From Leucobacter sp. UT-8R-CII-1-4 (GTDB taxonomy: Bacteria; Actinomycetota; Actinomycetes; Actinomycetales; Microbacteriaceae): a stretch of 64,000 nucleotides of DNA. Shown here one piece after another: positions 1 to 8,427 of the stretch (its first letter is position 1; the number at the start of each line of letters is the position of its first letter). The notes beneath the pieces were generated by a model. It had not been told where the DNA came from and did no database searches. It saw only the letters and a list, made by a program, of their open reading frames with translations. The stretch covers positions 1 through 64,000 of the forward strand of contig NZ_JASCRS010000006.1 in the NCBI RefSeq assembly GCF_030010235.1, in the 5' to 3' direction. A program made the translations under genes and the position numbers.

Positions 1-826
1 TCACAATGAACTCAGAGAGGTGGTCTGATTCGGCACGCACCTTGCCGGTTGCTTCGTCGTAGTACGAGGGCAGCTCGACCCAGTCTTCTGCCGAGGACTC
101 CCGGGTATACAGCTTCAGCGAAGTGAGCTCGATACCCGCGGCCGTCACTTCGTCTTCGTCGACGGCGAACCCGAGCGTGATACCCGGCGTCACCGAGGCC
201 GCCTTCTCGACACCGTGTGGGTCTTTCTCGGTGACCACCTCGGCGGGGAATGCCGTCACTTCATTGCCGTCGGATGCCTGCGCGTCGATACTTATCGCGT
301 CGCTGAAGGCGATGCCGTCAAGCTGCGCCTCGGCAGACGCCACCGCGTCGGGGCTCGCCTCACTCAATGTCAGCTGCAACTCGTCGCTGATCTTGTAGCC
401 AGAGAACTCGGCACTGACGCCAACACTTCCGGCCTCGATATTGCCCCCGGTCGCTGGCGTCAGTGTGGCTTCGGCAAACGTTTCAGGCACGTCTTGATGC
501 TCGATTACACGCCCGTGTTCGGCAAGGCCACGCCCCTGACTGTTGGCCAACGCCAACACGAGCGACCTGGTCGAACGTTTCGTACCTGCCACCTGCGCAC
601 TTTGCGCCACCGACACCGCTGCCACCTGTGGTCGTGATTCCAGCCGCCTCGGTTTCGAAGCGGCCTGCCTCGCCTCACGCACCACCCGCACGGAACGACT
701 CTGCGCCGATGCCTGCTGTAACGCCTGCGCATTCGGCGGAGCCGCCGTCACCGCAACAGCCGTCACGAACAGCAGGGTGAGCACTCTTGCGGCAACACCC
801 GCGGCCGCGGTCCTTCCCGGCCTCAC
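1..826 (-). CDS. Secreted Rhs/YD-repeat-like protein, N-terminal part (cut by window edge)
   Basis: The first 275 codons of a minus-strand gene are visible; the reading frame is open to base 1, so the C-terminus is missing. It begins with a GTG whose last two bases overlap the TGA of the upstream repeat-protein gene (GTGA overlap), so the two are probably translationally coupled. Residues 1-36 look like a signal peptide (basic start, hydrophobic LTLLFVTAVAVTAAP, cleavage near AQA). The next part is rich in Arg and Ala. From about residue 150 there are beta-rich segments such as TAFPAEVV, GITLGFAVDEDEV and WVELPSYYDEATGKV, ending in SDHLSEFIV. This pattern resembles the pre-repeat region of large actinobacterial wall or Rhs/polymorphic-toxin proteins. 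That family call is inference; YD repeats or a toxin domain would lie outside the window. Confidence 0.55.
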   Translation of the reverse strand, partial: MRPGRTAAAGVAARVLTLLFVTAVAVTAAPPNAQALQQASAQSRSVRVVREARQAASKPRRLESRPQVAAVSVAQSAQVAGTKRSTRSLVLALANSQGRGLAEHGRVIEHQDVPETFAEATLTPATGGNIEAGSVGVSAEFSGYKISDELQLTLSEASPDAVASAEAQLDGIAFSDAISIDAQASDGNEVTAFPAEVVTEKDPHGVEKAASVTPGITLGFAVDEDEVTAAGIELTSLKLYTRESSAEDWVELPSYYDEATGKVRAESDHLSEFIV

Positions 827-1575
827 GAGACCGGCATCTCTACAGAACGGGCAGCCCCCGTCATGTGCTCAACGATCCTACGCCGCCACAACAACCAGCC
901 ACCCGTGCCAAGCCCCGCAAATCCGAGCAGCAGCATCAGCCAAAACCACGGCTGACCCGTCAACGCAAGCAGCGACGGATCAACACGTTTCACACACGCC
1001 GCGAGCTGCGCCGCATCAGAAACCCCATCACCGTCATAATCCTCAAACCCAGTCGCACACGTACGCGTGCCACAGACCACAAACTCGACCCAGTCGGAGA
1101 TCCTGTCGCCGTCAGCGTCTTCAAGACTGTTTGAACAGGTGTCAGTGCCACAGACCAGACGCTCGGCATAATCGGGAATCCCGTCACCATCACGGTCTTT
1201 CGTCGCACTCGCACAGGTACGCGTGCCACACGACAGAAACTCAACCCAGTCAGCAATCCCATCGTTATCAGCGTCCTCAAGCCCCGTCGCACACGTCTTA
1301 CTGCCACAGATCGCAAGCTCAATGTCGTCGGGAATGGCATCGCCATCGGCATCGGATACCTGATCTTGACTGTGGAATGTTCGCGACAGCTCGATTGAGC
1401 TCGCCGTCAATCCCACGGCGGCGAAAGACTCCAACGAAGACTGGGGAGTTTGTTGGGTCGCCGCTTGTGCCTGAGTGGGGCCGACTAGCACAGCCGCACA
1501 GATCACGACAAGACTCAGTACGTGTGCGAAAACATTCTGGGGGCGCGAGAGCGCAACGAATCGACGTTGAGTCAC
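823..1575 (-). CDS. Exported thrombospondin type 3-like repeat protein with C-terminal anchor
   Basis: A 250-residue protein starting at GTG. Residues 1-39 form a signal peptide ending AQA-A. Residues 75-178 are four back-to-back 26-residue repeats. Each opens with a calcium-type loop (DxDxDxIxD) and closes with a cysteine pair in a CGxxTC motif. A fifth, partial repeat follows at 179-195 (DYDGDGVSD). LALTG at 203-207 precedes a hydrophobic span (about 209-228) and RRR, so it could be a sortase-like or simple membrane anchor; the 20-residue tail after RRR is long for a sortase signal. The loops match thrombospondin type 3/dockerin-style calcium binding. The paired cysteines in every repeat suggest disulfide-stapled units. 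It is coupled to the Rhs-like gene by a GTGA overlap, so the two products probably act together at the cell surface. Exact function unknown. Confidence 0.75.
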   Translation of the reverse strand: MTQRRFVALSRPQNVFAHVLSLVVICAAVLVGPTQAQAATQQTPQSSLESFAAVGLTASSIELSRTFHSQDQVSDADGDAIPDDIELAICGSKTCATGLEDADNDGIADWVEFLSCGTRTCASATKDRDGDGIPDYAERLVCGTDTCSNSLEDADGDRISDWVEFVVCGTRTCATGFEDYDGDGVSDAAQLAACVKRVDPSLLALTGQPWFWLMLLLGFAGLGTGGWLLWRRRIVEHMTGAARSVEMPVS

Positions 1576-1890
1576 GTGGGGCTTTCTGGAAAACGGGAAG
1601 TAGGTCTTGAAGACGCTCTCAACGCACCAGAAGAATCAGCTCACCCTGACTCACAAATGCCGCCATCAGAAGCGACTGTAAACGCCGCCACGCATCACTT
1701 CATACCCGAAGTGCATACACGTTATTCAGACGTTACAAAACCCGACTTTTTCAGCCAGTTAAACACTTCTGAACAGGAGTTTTCTTCACCGAGAACACGC
1801 CAATTTCACCGAACTTTGACCACACAAAACCGAAACATATCAAGAGTTTCACGCCCGTACGAAAGTAGCGTTTCCGCGGCAGAAATAACG
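1576..1890. other. Intergenic stretch without a convincing gene
   Basis: This 315-base gap lies upstream of the repeat-protein gene and downstream of priA. It is visibly richer in A and T than its surroundings. The open frames crossing it have no plausible composition or start. A weak inverted repeat (TAGCGTT at 1866-1872 and AACGCTA at 1887-1893) overlaps the priA stop codon and could be part of its transcript end. The promoter for the repeat-protein operon presumably lies here, but I cannot point to clear -35/-10 boxes. Confidence 0.5.
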
Positions 1891-4002
1891 CTAGCTATCG
1901 AAGACGCCGCGGTCATCAAATCGCAGACGTAGTGCTTCTGGATGTGCCCGGCCCGGAGCCCGCCCCGCGACCCGTGAAGAAGAACCCGCGGCGTCTGCCA
2001 CGAGAGCACCGCGCAATCGCTTCGCTACCTCGGCACCCTGTGCATAGTCAAAACGCACAATTGCGCGGAGCAGCGCGGCACCGCGCTGACCATTTGGGCC
2101 CGGGCGTTCTTGAACGGGCGTAGGCCCAAGCGTGTCAACACCGGGCAACTGACCGAGTGCTTTGAGAGCCCGATCTACCTGCTGGCGGCCACCAGTAACG
2201 CTAGCGACACGAACCGCAGGCGGGTAACGCAGCTGATGACGGTCACGCAGCTCGCTGCGCAACCACTCGTCGATGCGCCCTGTTACAAAGGCTTGCACAA
2301 CCGGGCCCGACCCGCTTGCAAGCACGCACCGGCCATCTGGCGCGGCGAGGGCGGCGGCATTTTGCCACCAGCGCATACAGTCCTCGGCGGCACGGAGCGA
2401 TTCGATACTGAGCAGTCGATCAGCATCGAGTAGCACAACAGCGTGGTATCCCCCGGCCGCTATTGGTTCAGCCCCGCGTGTGGCGACCACAAGTGCAGGC
2501 CTCGAATCGACCCGTTCATGCGGGTGGGCACCGTCACTCAGAATGACTCTGGTGCCCGGAAACTGCTTTTGAAATTGCTCCACGGTGCGCTCAGAGCCGG
2601 CACCGCGTTGCGCGAGACGCGCACTATTGCATTCGGGGCAGCGCCAAGCACTGGCGTGTTCACCGCACCACCGGCATACCGCTCGGTGCATGCCTTGAAA
2701 ACCGATCGGCCCACCACACGACTTGCACCGCGCCCGCTCACCACAGTCGTCACACACCGCAACCGGCGCATAACCGGGCACCGCAACCTGCACCAGGACT
2801 GGCCCCTTCGAAAGCCCCTCGCGAATGCTCCGCGCGGCGAACTCGGGCACTCGCCCAAAGTCGGCCTCAAGATTCTGCACCGCATCGGCCGTGATGATTC
2901 TCGTGCGCCGCGGGGGCACAGACTCAGCTTTCACATAGTTGATATCGATGAGTCGTTGCACCTCGGCGCTACGCGCATGGGCAGCAAACACAAGACCCAC
3001 TCGGTCGACAGCACTATCGTCGCCCTGCTGGTCGGCGTTGGTGACACCCGTGTCGACCGCCGCAGCAGACTCGGCGTGCTCAATCGATGCGCGCACGAGC
3101 GCTGCGTCGCGCGCGTGCACATATGGCGCGAGAGGTTCAGAGAGCAACGGATCGCCGTCGTCCCAAAGCAGAATGGCGCCAAGACGATAGGCGGGCGCAT
3201 AAATCGCCGAGCGGTTGCCGAGCACAATTCTGGGTTTTGCGTCGAGTGCACGCAAAAATGATGCGTATCGGGCGCTACCCGATTGCCGCGAATCGACCCG
3301 CACCACACCCGAGTGCCCAAGTGATGCGAGCGCATCGGCCAGCTGATCCACATCGCGATAATCAGGGGCGACGAGGATCGCGCTGCGCCCTTCGGCGTGT
3401 ACGGCGAGGGCGAGCTTCGCCAACTGCACAGCCCAGCCGCCGACCCACTCGCCTGTGCTCAAACGTTCTGGCCCGTGCGACGAGGTAATTGCGAGGCGAT
3501 CACCGTTCAGCAGCAGCTTGGCGGTTTCAGCTTCTTGCTCAGCAACTTCGGGAGCGAGGTCATCAGCACCGGGATCTGCGGCAGTGCCCGCCAAATGCTG
3601 CTTCTCTGCGCGCACCATTCGCTGGGGCAAAGCAAGTCTCAGAATGTCAGAAGCAGAGCCACCCGCGCGATCAGCGACTGCTCTGGCCACCCGCCAAAGC
3701 TGAGGCGTAAGTGCGGGTACCGGGCCGACGATGTCGGCAATCGGCTGTAATTCACCGCCAAAGTCGCTCCGTTCAGCGAATCCAACCACGTACCCGTGGC
3801 TGCGCCTATTTTGCGAACGAAACGGCACCCGCACGCGCTGGCCGACTCGCAGATCATCTGCGAGGTCGGCCGGCACGGCATAGTCGAAAAGATGGTCGAG
3901 CTGCGGTAACGCAGAATCGAGAAGCACCTGAGCGACTGGTCGCCCCTGCGCTGCTTCGGCGCGATCACTCAGATCCGTGTGCGCCGTCTCGACCGCACCC
4001 AA
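1891..4002 (-). CDS. priA: Primosomal protein PriA, helicase motifs degenerate
   Basis: A 703-residue PriA (replication restart protein N'). The N-terminal DNA-binding domain is clear (VAQVLLDSALPQLDHLFDYAVP, then GQRVRVPF). The zinc-binding region is intact, with CxxC pairs in CDDCGERARCKSCGG and further CxxC pairs in CRWCG and CPEC. The ATPase core is not: where PriA normally has its GKT Walker A there is ITSSHGPER, and the DEAH box is replaced by WDDGDP. Loss of these motifs is typical of actinobacterial PriA, usually annotated as lacking helicase activity, so it probably works as a DNA-structure-binding loader scaffold. It sits 6 bases downstream of metK and should be cotranscribed with it. 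Confidence 0.93.
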   Translation of the reverse strand: MGAVETAHTDLSDRAEAAQGRPVAQVLLDSALPQLDHLFDYAVPADLADDLRVGQRVRVPFRSQNRRSHGYVVGFAERSDFGGELQPIADIVGPVPALTPQLWRVARAVADRAGGSASDILRLALPQRMVRAEKQHLAGTAADPGADDLAPEVAEQEAETAKLLLNGDRLAITSSHGPERLSTGEWVGGWAVQLAKLALAVHAEGRSAILVAPDYRDVDQLADALASLGHSGVVRVDSRQSGSARYASFLRALDAKPRIVLGNRSAIYAPAYRLGAILLWDDGDPLLSEPLAPYVHARDAALVRASIEHAESAAAVDTGVTNADQQGDDSAVDRVGLVFAAHARSAEVQRLIDINYVKAESVPPRRTRIITADAVQNLEADFGRVPEFAARSIREGLSKGPVLVQVAVPGYAPVAVCDDCGERARCKSCGGPIGFQGMHRAVCRWCGEHASAWRCPECNSARLAQRGAGSERTVEQFQKQFPGTRVILSDGAHPHERVDSRPALVVATRGAEPIAAGGYHAVVLLDADRLLSIESLRAAEDCMRWWQNAAALAAPDGRCVLASGSGPVVQAFVTGRIDEWLRSELRDRHQLRYPPAVRVASVTGGRQQVDRALKALGQLPGVDTLGPTPVQERPGPNGQRGAALLRAIVRFDYAQGAEVAKRLRGALVADAAGSSSRVAGRAPGRAHPEALRLRFDDRGVFDS

Positions 4003-4008
4003 GAGTGC

Positions 4009-5202
4009 TTACAACCCGGCAGCTGCCCGAAGCAGCTCGACACGAGGGGTTGCCTCCCAAGTGAACTCAGGCAGGTTGCGGCCGAAGTGACCGTAGGCGC
4101 TCGTCTTTGCGTAGATCGGGCGAATCAGATCAAGGTCACGAATGATCGCTGCCGGGCGCAGGTCGAAGACCTCACGAACGGCCGCCTCGATACGTGCGAG
4201 CGGAATCGTCTCGGTGCCAAACGTCTCTACGTAGAGACCGACCGGGTGCGCGCGACCAATCGCGTAGGCAACCTGAAGCTCAGCGCGCTTCGCGAGGCCA
4301 GCGGCAACGACGTGCTTCGCTACCCAGCGCATCGCGTAAGCGGCCGAACGGTCGACCTTCGAAGGGTCTTTGCCGCTAAACGCACCGCCACCGTGACGGC
4401 TTGCGCCGCCATAGGTGTCAATGATGATCTTGCGGCCAGTGAGACCAGCGTCGCCCATTGGGCCGCCAACCACGAAGGGGCCTGCTGGGTTGATAAAGAG
4501 TTCGGCATCGCTGCTCACCAATTCGGTGCGCTCAAGCACCGGTCGAATCACTTCGCGCTCGATATCAGCACGCAGCTGATCCTGCGTAATGCGAGCCTCG
4601 TGCTGGGTCGAAAGCACAACTGCTTCGACGCTAACCGCGCGGTCGCCCTCGTAACCGATCGTGACCTGGGTTTTACCGTCTGGTCGAAGGTACGGCAGCA
4701 CGCCTGATTTGCGTACCTCAGTGAGCTTTTCAGCCATGCGGTGCGAAAGCCAGCTTGGCAGCGGGTGCAGCTCTGGCGTTTCGTCGACCGCGTAGCCGAA
4801 CATGATGCCCTGATCTCCGGCGCCCTGCAGGCTGAGTTCGTCGATTGCGCCCTCGCCCTCGCGCGCCTCAAGCGATCGCTCGACACCAGAAGCGATATCT
4901 GGCGACTGCTGTCCGATCGAAACCGAGACACCGCACGATGATGCGTCAAAGCCCATTTCGCTTGAGGTATAACCGACTTCGCGCACTGCTGCGCGCACAA
5001 TCTCGGGGATCTCGACATAGCCTTCGGTGCGAATTTCGCCAGCTACGTGCACGAGACCAGTGGTGACGAGAGTTTCAACGGCAACACGGGCGCCGGGATC
5101 GATCGTCAGAAGTGCATCAAGAATCGAATCTGAGATGCGATCGCAAATCTTGTCTGGGTGACCCTCGGTTACAGACTCCGAGGTGAAAAATCGTCTTGTC
5201 AT
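4009..5202 (-). CDS. metK: S-adenosylmethionine synthase
   Basis: A 397-residue methionine adenosyltransferase that makes SAM from methionine and ATP in the cytoplasm. Family marks are the N-terminal [16 protein letters not shown], the [12 protein letters not shown] hexapeptide region, and the glycine-rich [16 protein letters not shown]. Length is normal for the family. It is first in a two-gene unit with priA. A TAGGCT -10 box lies only 9 bases before the ATG and there is no Shine-Dalgarno sequence, so the transcript is nearly leaderless and there is no room for a SAM riboswitch. In most actinobacteria coaBC sits between rpoZ and metK; here it does not. Confidence 0.98.
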   Translation of the reverse strand: MTRRFFTSESVTEGHPDKICDRISDSILDALLTIDPGARVAVETLVTTGLVHVAGEIRTEGYVEIPEIVRAAVREVGYTSSEMGFDASSCGVSVSIGQQSPDIASGVERSLEAREGEGAIDELSLQGAGDQGIMFGYAVDETPELHPLPSWLSHRMAEKLTEVRKSGVLPYLRPDGKTQVTIGYEGDRAVSVEAVVLSTQHEARITQDQLRADIEREVIRPVLERTELVSSDAELFINPAGPFVVGGPMGDAGLTGRKIIIDTYGGASRHGGGAFSGKDPSKVDRSAAYAMRWVAKHVVAAGLAKRAELQVAYAIGRAHPVGLYVETFGTETIPLARIEAAVREVFDLRPAAIIRDLDLIRPIYAKTSAYGHFGRNLPEFTWEATPRVELLRAAAGL

Positions 5203-5211
5203 GATGGAATC

Positions 5212-5217
5212 AGCCTA
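5212..5217 (-). promoter_or_regulatory. Probable -10 box of metK (near-leaderless)
   Basis: TAGGCT on the minus strand lies 9 bases before the metK ATG, with no ribosome-binding site between them. Transcription would start about two or three bases before the start codon. Confidence 0.5.
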
Positions 5218-5323
5218 GCCGAGACCACCGTCAAAGGCCTGCGGAAGGCAGGATATTACTCTCCGTTGAAGCGGTATTACAGGGGGTGTTTGCGCAATTG
5301 GCAAATAAAAAGGTACGCCGAGC

Positions 5324-5368
5324 AAAAAGCAACGTCTCGGCAGGTCAATACAGACCCGCCGAGACGTT
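5324..5368 (-). terminator. Intrinsic terminator after rpoZ
   Basis: A 16-bp stem with one mismatch (5331-5346 pairing with 5353-5368) and a 6-base loop begins 8 bases after the rpoZ stop. In the minus direction it is followed by GCTTTTTGC. This separates rpoZ from metK. Confidence 0.85.
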
Positions 5369-5376
5369 GAAAGAAA

Positions 5377-5694
5377 TTACTCGCCTGCTTCTGGCAGTTC
5401 GATAGCGTCGAGTGCTGCCTCAAGCGTGTTCTCTACCGACTGGTGCACGCGTGGCTTCATCTCAAGCTTGCCTTCGGCAATCTCGTGAAGAGCAGTCGAG
5501 AGCGGCTTGTCGTCAACAGAGGCGTCTACGAGTGGGCCAACGTTGTCGAAGAGGTTGCCGTCGTGCAGATCGGTGTAGTAATCATTGATCTGACGGGCAC
5601 GCTGCGAAGCGAAGACCACGAGGGCGTACTTCGAATCAACCTTCTCGAGCAGGTCGTCGATAGGGGGGTCGATGATGCCATTCACCTGAGCCAT
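5377..5694 (-). CDS. rpoZ: DNA-directed RNA polymerase omega subunit
   Basis: A 105-residue omega subunit that helps assemble RNA polymerase by binding beta-prime. The conserved parts are [20 protein letters not shown], then [15 protein letters not shown], and a C-terminal [13 protein letters not shown] followed by the acidic tail. A good ribosome-binding site (AAGGAG) lies upstream of the ATG, and a TAGAAT -10 candidate is at 5725-5730 on the minus strand. The usual upstream partner gmk is not present. A strong terminator follows, so it appears to be transcribed alone. Confidence 0.97.
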   Translation of the reverse strand: MAQVNGIIDPPIDDLLEKVDSKYALVVFASQRARQINDYYTDLHDGNLFDNVGPLVDASVDDKPLSTALHEIAEGKLEMKPRVHQSVENTLEAALDAIELPEAGE

Positions 5695-5800
5695 GTGCTG
5701 CGTCTCCTTCTAGATAACCCCACTATTCTACCCCATTCGGTCTAGAACTTGGGCTTTACAGCCGAAGATAACGCAGCAAGTCCCCCGCGAACGCGCCGGA

Positions 5801-6457
5801 TCAGCCGAAGAGACTGCGCACAAGCACCTGCCCGTGGGCGCTGTCGAGCCTCGTCCAAGTGAGCGTTTTGGCCATCTGCACGGTCTCCTGCTCACGCAAA
5901 AAGCCCATCGATTCCGCGGCGAAGGCAGCAGCAGCGGGCAACCCAGGCAGAATTTCCGCACCCCAGACGGCGCCGCGAATCTTACGCACAAGCGCATCAC
6001 CAGGGTTATCGGGCAGCGCTTCGGCCACCCGCTCGATGCCCTGCTGCGCCACACCAGCAAGAGAGGCCCCATCGACAACGCCAGCGGGCTCCCACCCGCC
6101 AAGCGGAGGAAGCACCCCTGCCCAAGCGGCTGAAACGACCGAGTCTGGCAGATCCAGCGTTAACCCGATGATGCCCATGTGCGCGATTCGATCAAGCAGA
6201 GCCCGGCCAAGCACCGTAATATCGACAGGCTCAATCGGCTCATCGCGCAAAGAAAAAGCTCGCATGACCAGCACGACCGGCACGGTATCCATCAACCCCG
6301 CCGGCGCCTGAGTGCAACCAAAGACCGCGAGCACCGACCCACGAGAAACCAATCGAACCTCAGCCTGACCCGCCCGTTGCAGCCGTTCAAGAAAGACCTT
6401 CAAGTCATCTCGCGAAGCGTGGTCGACTAAATGTATCTGCTGAGTCACAACACTCAC
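5801..6457 (-). CDS. Uncharacterised protein, divergent from tesB
   Basis: A 218-residue protein that I do not recognise, starting at GTG. It has no signal peptide or membrane span. It is rich in Ala, Val and Leu, with alternating segments such as LVSRGSVLAVFGC, VPVVLVMRAFSL and GIIGLTLDLPDSVVSAAWAG that suggest a compact alpha/beta fold. It contains one notable Cys (about residue 48) and no obvious catalytic signature. Codon use matches its neighbours, so it is a real gene and probably a lineage-conserved hypothetical. It stands between rpoZ and the divergent thioesterase gene; that context gives no functional clue. Confidence 0.75.
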   Translation of the reverse strand: MSVVTQQIHLVDHASRDDLKVFLERLQRAGQAEVRLVSRGSVLAVFGCTQAPAGLMDTVPVVLVMRAFSLRDEPIEPVDITVLGRALLDRIAHMGIIGLTLDLPDSVVSAAWAGVLPPLGGWEPAGVVDGASLAGVAQQGIERVAEALPDNPGDALVRKIRGAVWGAEILPGLPAAAAFAAESMGFLREQETVQMAKTLTWTRLDSAHGQVLVRSLFG

Positions 6458-6544
6458 TTTAGGGCGTGTACTGTGCTCGTTCGCCGAGAGCCCAGCAATA
6501 GACTGTGCAGCACGGGAACTTCAGGGGCGAACGTCGCCGATGCC

Positions 6545-6552
6545 GAGGAGGA
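6545..6552 (+). promoter_or_regulatory. Ribosome-binding site fixing the tesB start
   Basis: GAGGAGGA lies 3 bases before ATG 6556. This favours that ATG over an in-frame ATG 17 codons upstream at 6505, which has no such site. Confidence 0.7.
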
Positions 6553-6555
6553 CGC

Positions 6556-7416
6556 ATGTCAGTAATGCCAGATCTCATCGAGATGCTTTCACTGCACGAT
6601 AGCGAGGCGCGCACGCACTACGACATCTTCACAGGGCCAGCGCTGCCTACACCCCACGGACGGTCGTTTGGCGGTCAGGTGCTCGGTCAGGCATTGGCTG
6701 CCGCTGGCGAAACGGCTGCGCTGGATCGCACAATCCACTCGATGCATGGCTACTTTTTGAGGCCTGGCGACGCTGAACAACGCATGACTTTTGAGGTTGC
6801 TCGCCTGCACGATGGCGGTTCGTTCTCAACACGTCGTGTTCAGGCGTATCAAAACGGCGAGATTCTGATGTCGCTTATCGCGTCATTCCAGACTGATGAA
6901 TCGGGCCTTGAGCACCAGAGCGATTACGATATAACGTCGATTCCTGACCCAGAGTCGCTGCCGACCGTGTGGGAAAAGTACGGTCATCTTGCCGACACCA
7001 GGGCCTCTTGGATGCTGAACCGGCCCTTTGACCTGCGCCACGTCGACAACGACATCACCGTGAGAGTCACTGAGCCAGGCAACACCATGCGCGTGTGGCT
7101 GCGCAGCCGCGACAACATCGAGGCCGGCCAGATGATTCACTCGGCAGCGCTCGCCTTTGCCAGTGATTATCTGCTCGCTGAGCCGATTCTGCGGCAGCAC
7201 TCGATTCCCTGGGCCACTCCGGGCCTCCGCGTCGCAAGCCTTGACCATGCGATGTGGTTCCACCGCCCGTTCAAGGTGGATGAGTGGCTGCTCTATGTGC
7301 TTGAGACGCCCACTTCGCAGGGCGCTCGTGGGCTGACACACGGCAAGTTCTACAACCAAGCTGGGCAGTTGGTGGCAAGCGTGTCACAGGAGTGCATGAT
7401 TCGCCCGCCCCAGTAG
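6556..7416 (+). CDS. tesB: Acyl-CoA thioesterase II (TesB family)
   Basis: A 286-residue double-hotdog thioesterase that hydrolyses medium- and long-chain acyl-CoA to free fatty acid and CoA. Diagnostic segments are GRSFGGQVLGQALAAA, then SMHGYFLRPGD near the N-terminus, ARLHDGGSFSTRRVQAYQNG, and in the second hotdog ALAFASDYLLAEPILRQH followed by SLDHAMWFHRPFKVDEWLLY. The length is typical. It is alone on the plus strand, divergent from an unknown gene, and may serve fatty-acid turnover or overflow. Confidence 0.95.
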   Translation: MSVMPDLIEMLSLHDSEARTHYDIFTGPALPTPHGRSFGGQVLGQALAAAGETAALDRTIHSMHGYFLRPGDAEQRMTFEVARLHDGGSFSTRRVQAYQNGEILMSLIASFQTDESGLEHQSDYDITSIPDPESLPTVWEKYGHLADTRASWMLNRPFDLRHVDNDITVRVTEPGNTMRVWLRSRDNIEAGQMIHSAALAFASDYLLAEPILRQHSIPWATPGLRVASLDHAMWFHRPFKVDEWLLYVLETPTSQGARGLTHGKFYNQAGQLVASVSQECMIRPPQ

Positions 7417-7545
7417 GGAAAGTTCGCGTCAACCTGGCGGCGGTCATGATTTTTTTGCTCGCAGCTCACAGCTAAGAAGTTCGCCTAATTTCTGCCGCAG
7501 TTGGTCGGGGCTGTGGATAGCGTCCCGAAATGAAACGCGGCTACC

Positions 7546-7551
7546 TAGTGT
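7546..7551 (+). promoter_or_regulatory. Leaderless -10 box of comEA
   Basis: TAGTGT is followed by exactly 6 bases and then the ATG at 7558. No Shine-Dalgarno sequence is present. Confidence 0.55.
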
Positions 7552-7557
7552 TGCCGC

Positions 7558-8427
7558 ATGAGCACACAGTTTCACCCGCCAAACCCGGGGCCGGATCCAC
7601 CCACAGCCGATCAAGCTTCACCTGATGCGCCAGGCCGATGGGCCGCACGGCTGCAAGAGATAGCCTCGGCTCAGGCTGCACAAGCGCCCGAGGCCATTCA
7701 GTGGCGAGACACACCCCCGATGTGGCAACGGATAAAACGAGCAATCTCGGTTCCTATCGCAGCTTCAGCCGTCGTGTTTCTGGCAATCCTGCTGTTCTCA
7801 ATTGGCAGCGTGTGGTTGCAGCCTCATGGGGCCGATGCTTCGTCCAGCGACTCGCAATTGAGTCCCAAAAAGAGTGCTGGTGCCCTGGGCAACACTCCCG
7901 AGGGCACCGAGAATGGGAAAAACTCCCAGGGCAAGGATCAAAGCTCATCTGGCGAAAGCATTGTTGTGCACGTCATCGGCGAGGTAGCAAAACCCGGAGT
8001 GTATAAGTTACCTGTAGGCTCACGTGCCCTCGCGGCGATCGAAGCCGCAGGCGGAGCAAACGACACGGCAGTGCTTTCGGGGCTGAATCTGGCGCGCCCG
8101 CTCAACGACGGGGAACAACTTCTCGTGCCCAACAGTGAGCAAGCGGCACTTGCCCTCTCTCACGCAGCGAATGGCGCCTCAGGCGCGACCGGAGTTAGTC
8201 CTGGCGATTCCACTGGTTCGGGCACTGGCACGGGGAAACTCGTGAATCTGAACACAGCAGACGGAGGCGCACTTGAATCGCTGCCGCACATTGGGCCTGC
8301 ACTTGCGCAAAGAATCATCGATTGGCGTGCCAGCAACGTCGCATTCAGAAGCGTTGATCAACTGCTTGAGGTGTCTGGCATCGGCGAAAAGACGTTTCAA
8401 GATCTCCGTGCATTCGTGACGGTATGA
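7558..8427 (+). CDS. comEA: Competence protein ComEA
   Basis: A 289-residue membrane-anchored DNA receptor for natural transformation. A Pro-rich cytoplasmic start is followed by one transmembrane helix (about residues 64-86, PIAASAVVFLAILLFSIGSVWL), a Ser/Gly-rich linker, an SLBB domain (about 136-190, VVHVIGEVAKPGVYKLPVG) and a C-terminal helix-hairpin-helix pair (about 222-289, VNLNTADGGALESLPHIGP and ISGIGEKT-type loops). It binds incoming double-stranded DNA outside the membrane and hands it to ComEC, whose gene overlaps it by four bases (ATGA). Confidence 0.95.
   Translation: MSTQFHPPNPGPDPPTADQASPDAPGRWAARLQEIASAQAAQAPEAIQWRDTPPMWQRIKRAISVPIAASAVVFLAILLFSIGSVWLQPHGADASSSDSQLSPKKSAGALGNTPEGTENGKNSQGKDQSSSGESIVVHVIGEVAKPGVYKLPVGSRALAAIEAAGGANDTAVLSGLNLARPLNDGEQLLVPNSEQAALALSHAANGASGATGVSPGDSTGSGTGTGKLVNLNTADGGALESLPHIGPALAQRIIDWRASNVAFRSVDQLLEVSGIGEKTFQDLRAFVTV

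Noticed and set aside
543-1610. A 355-codon open frame antisense to the repeat-protein gene
   Set aside because: Its product is rich in Arg, His, Thr and Cys without structure, and it arises from the repeats on the other strand.
5203-5320. Possible SAM riboswitch before metK
   Set aside because: The -10 box is 9 bases before the start codon, so there is no leader RNA to hold a riboswitch.
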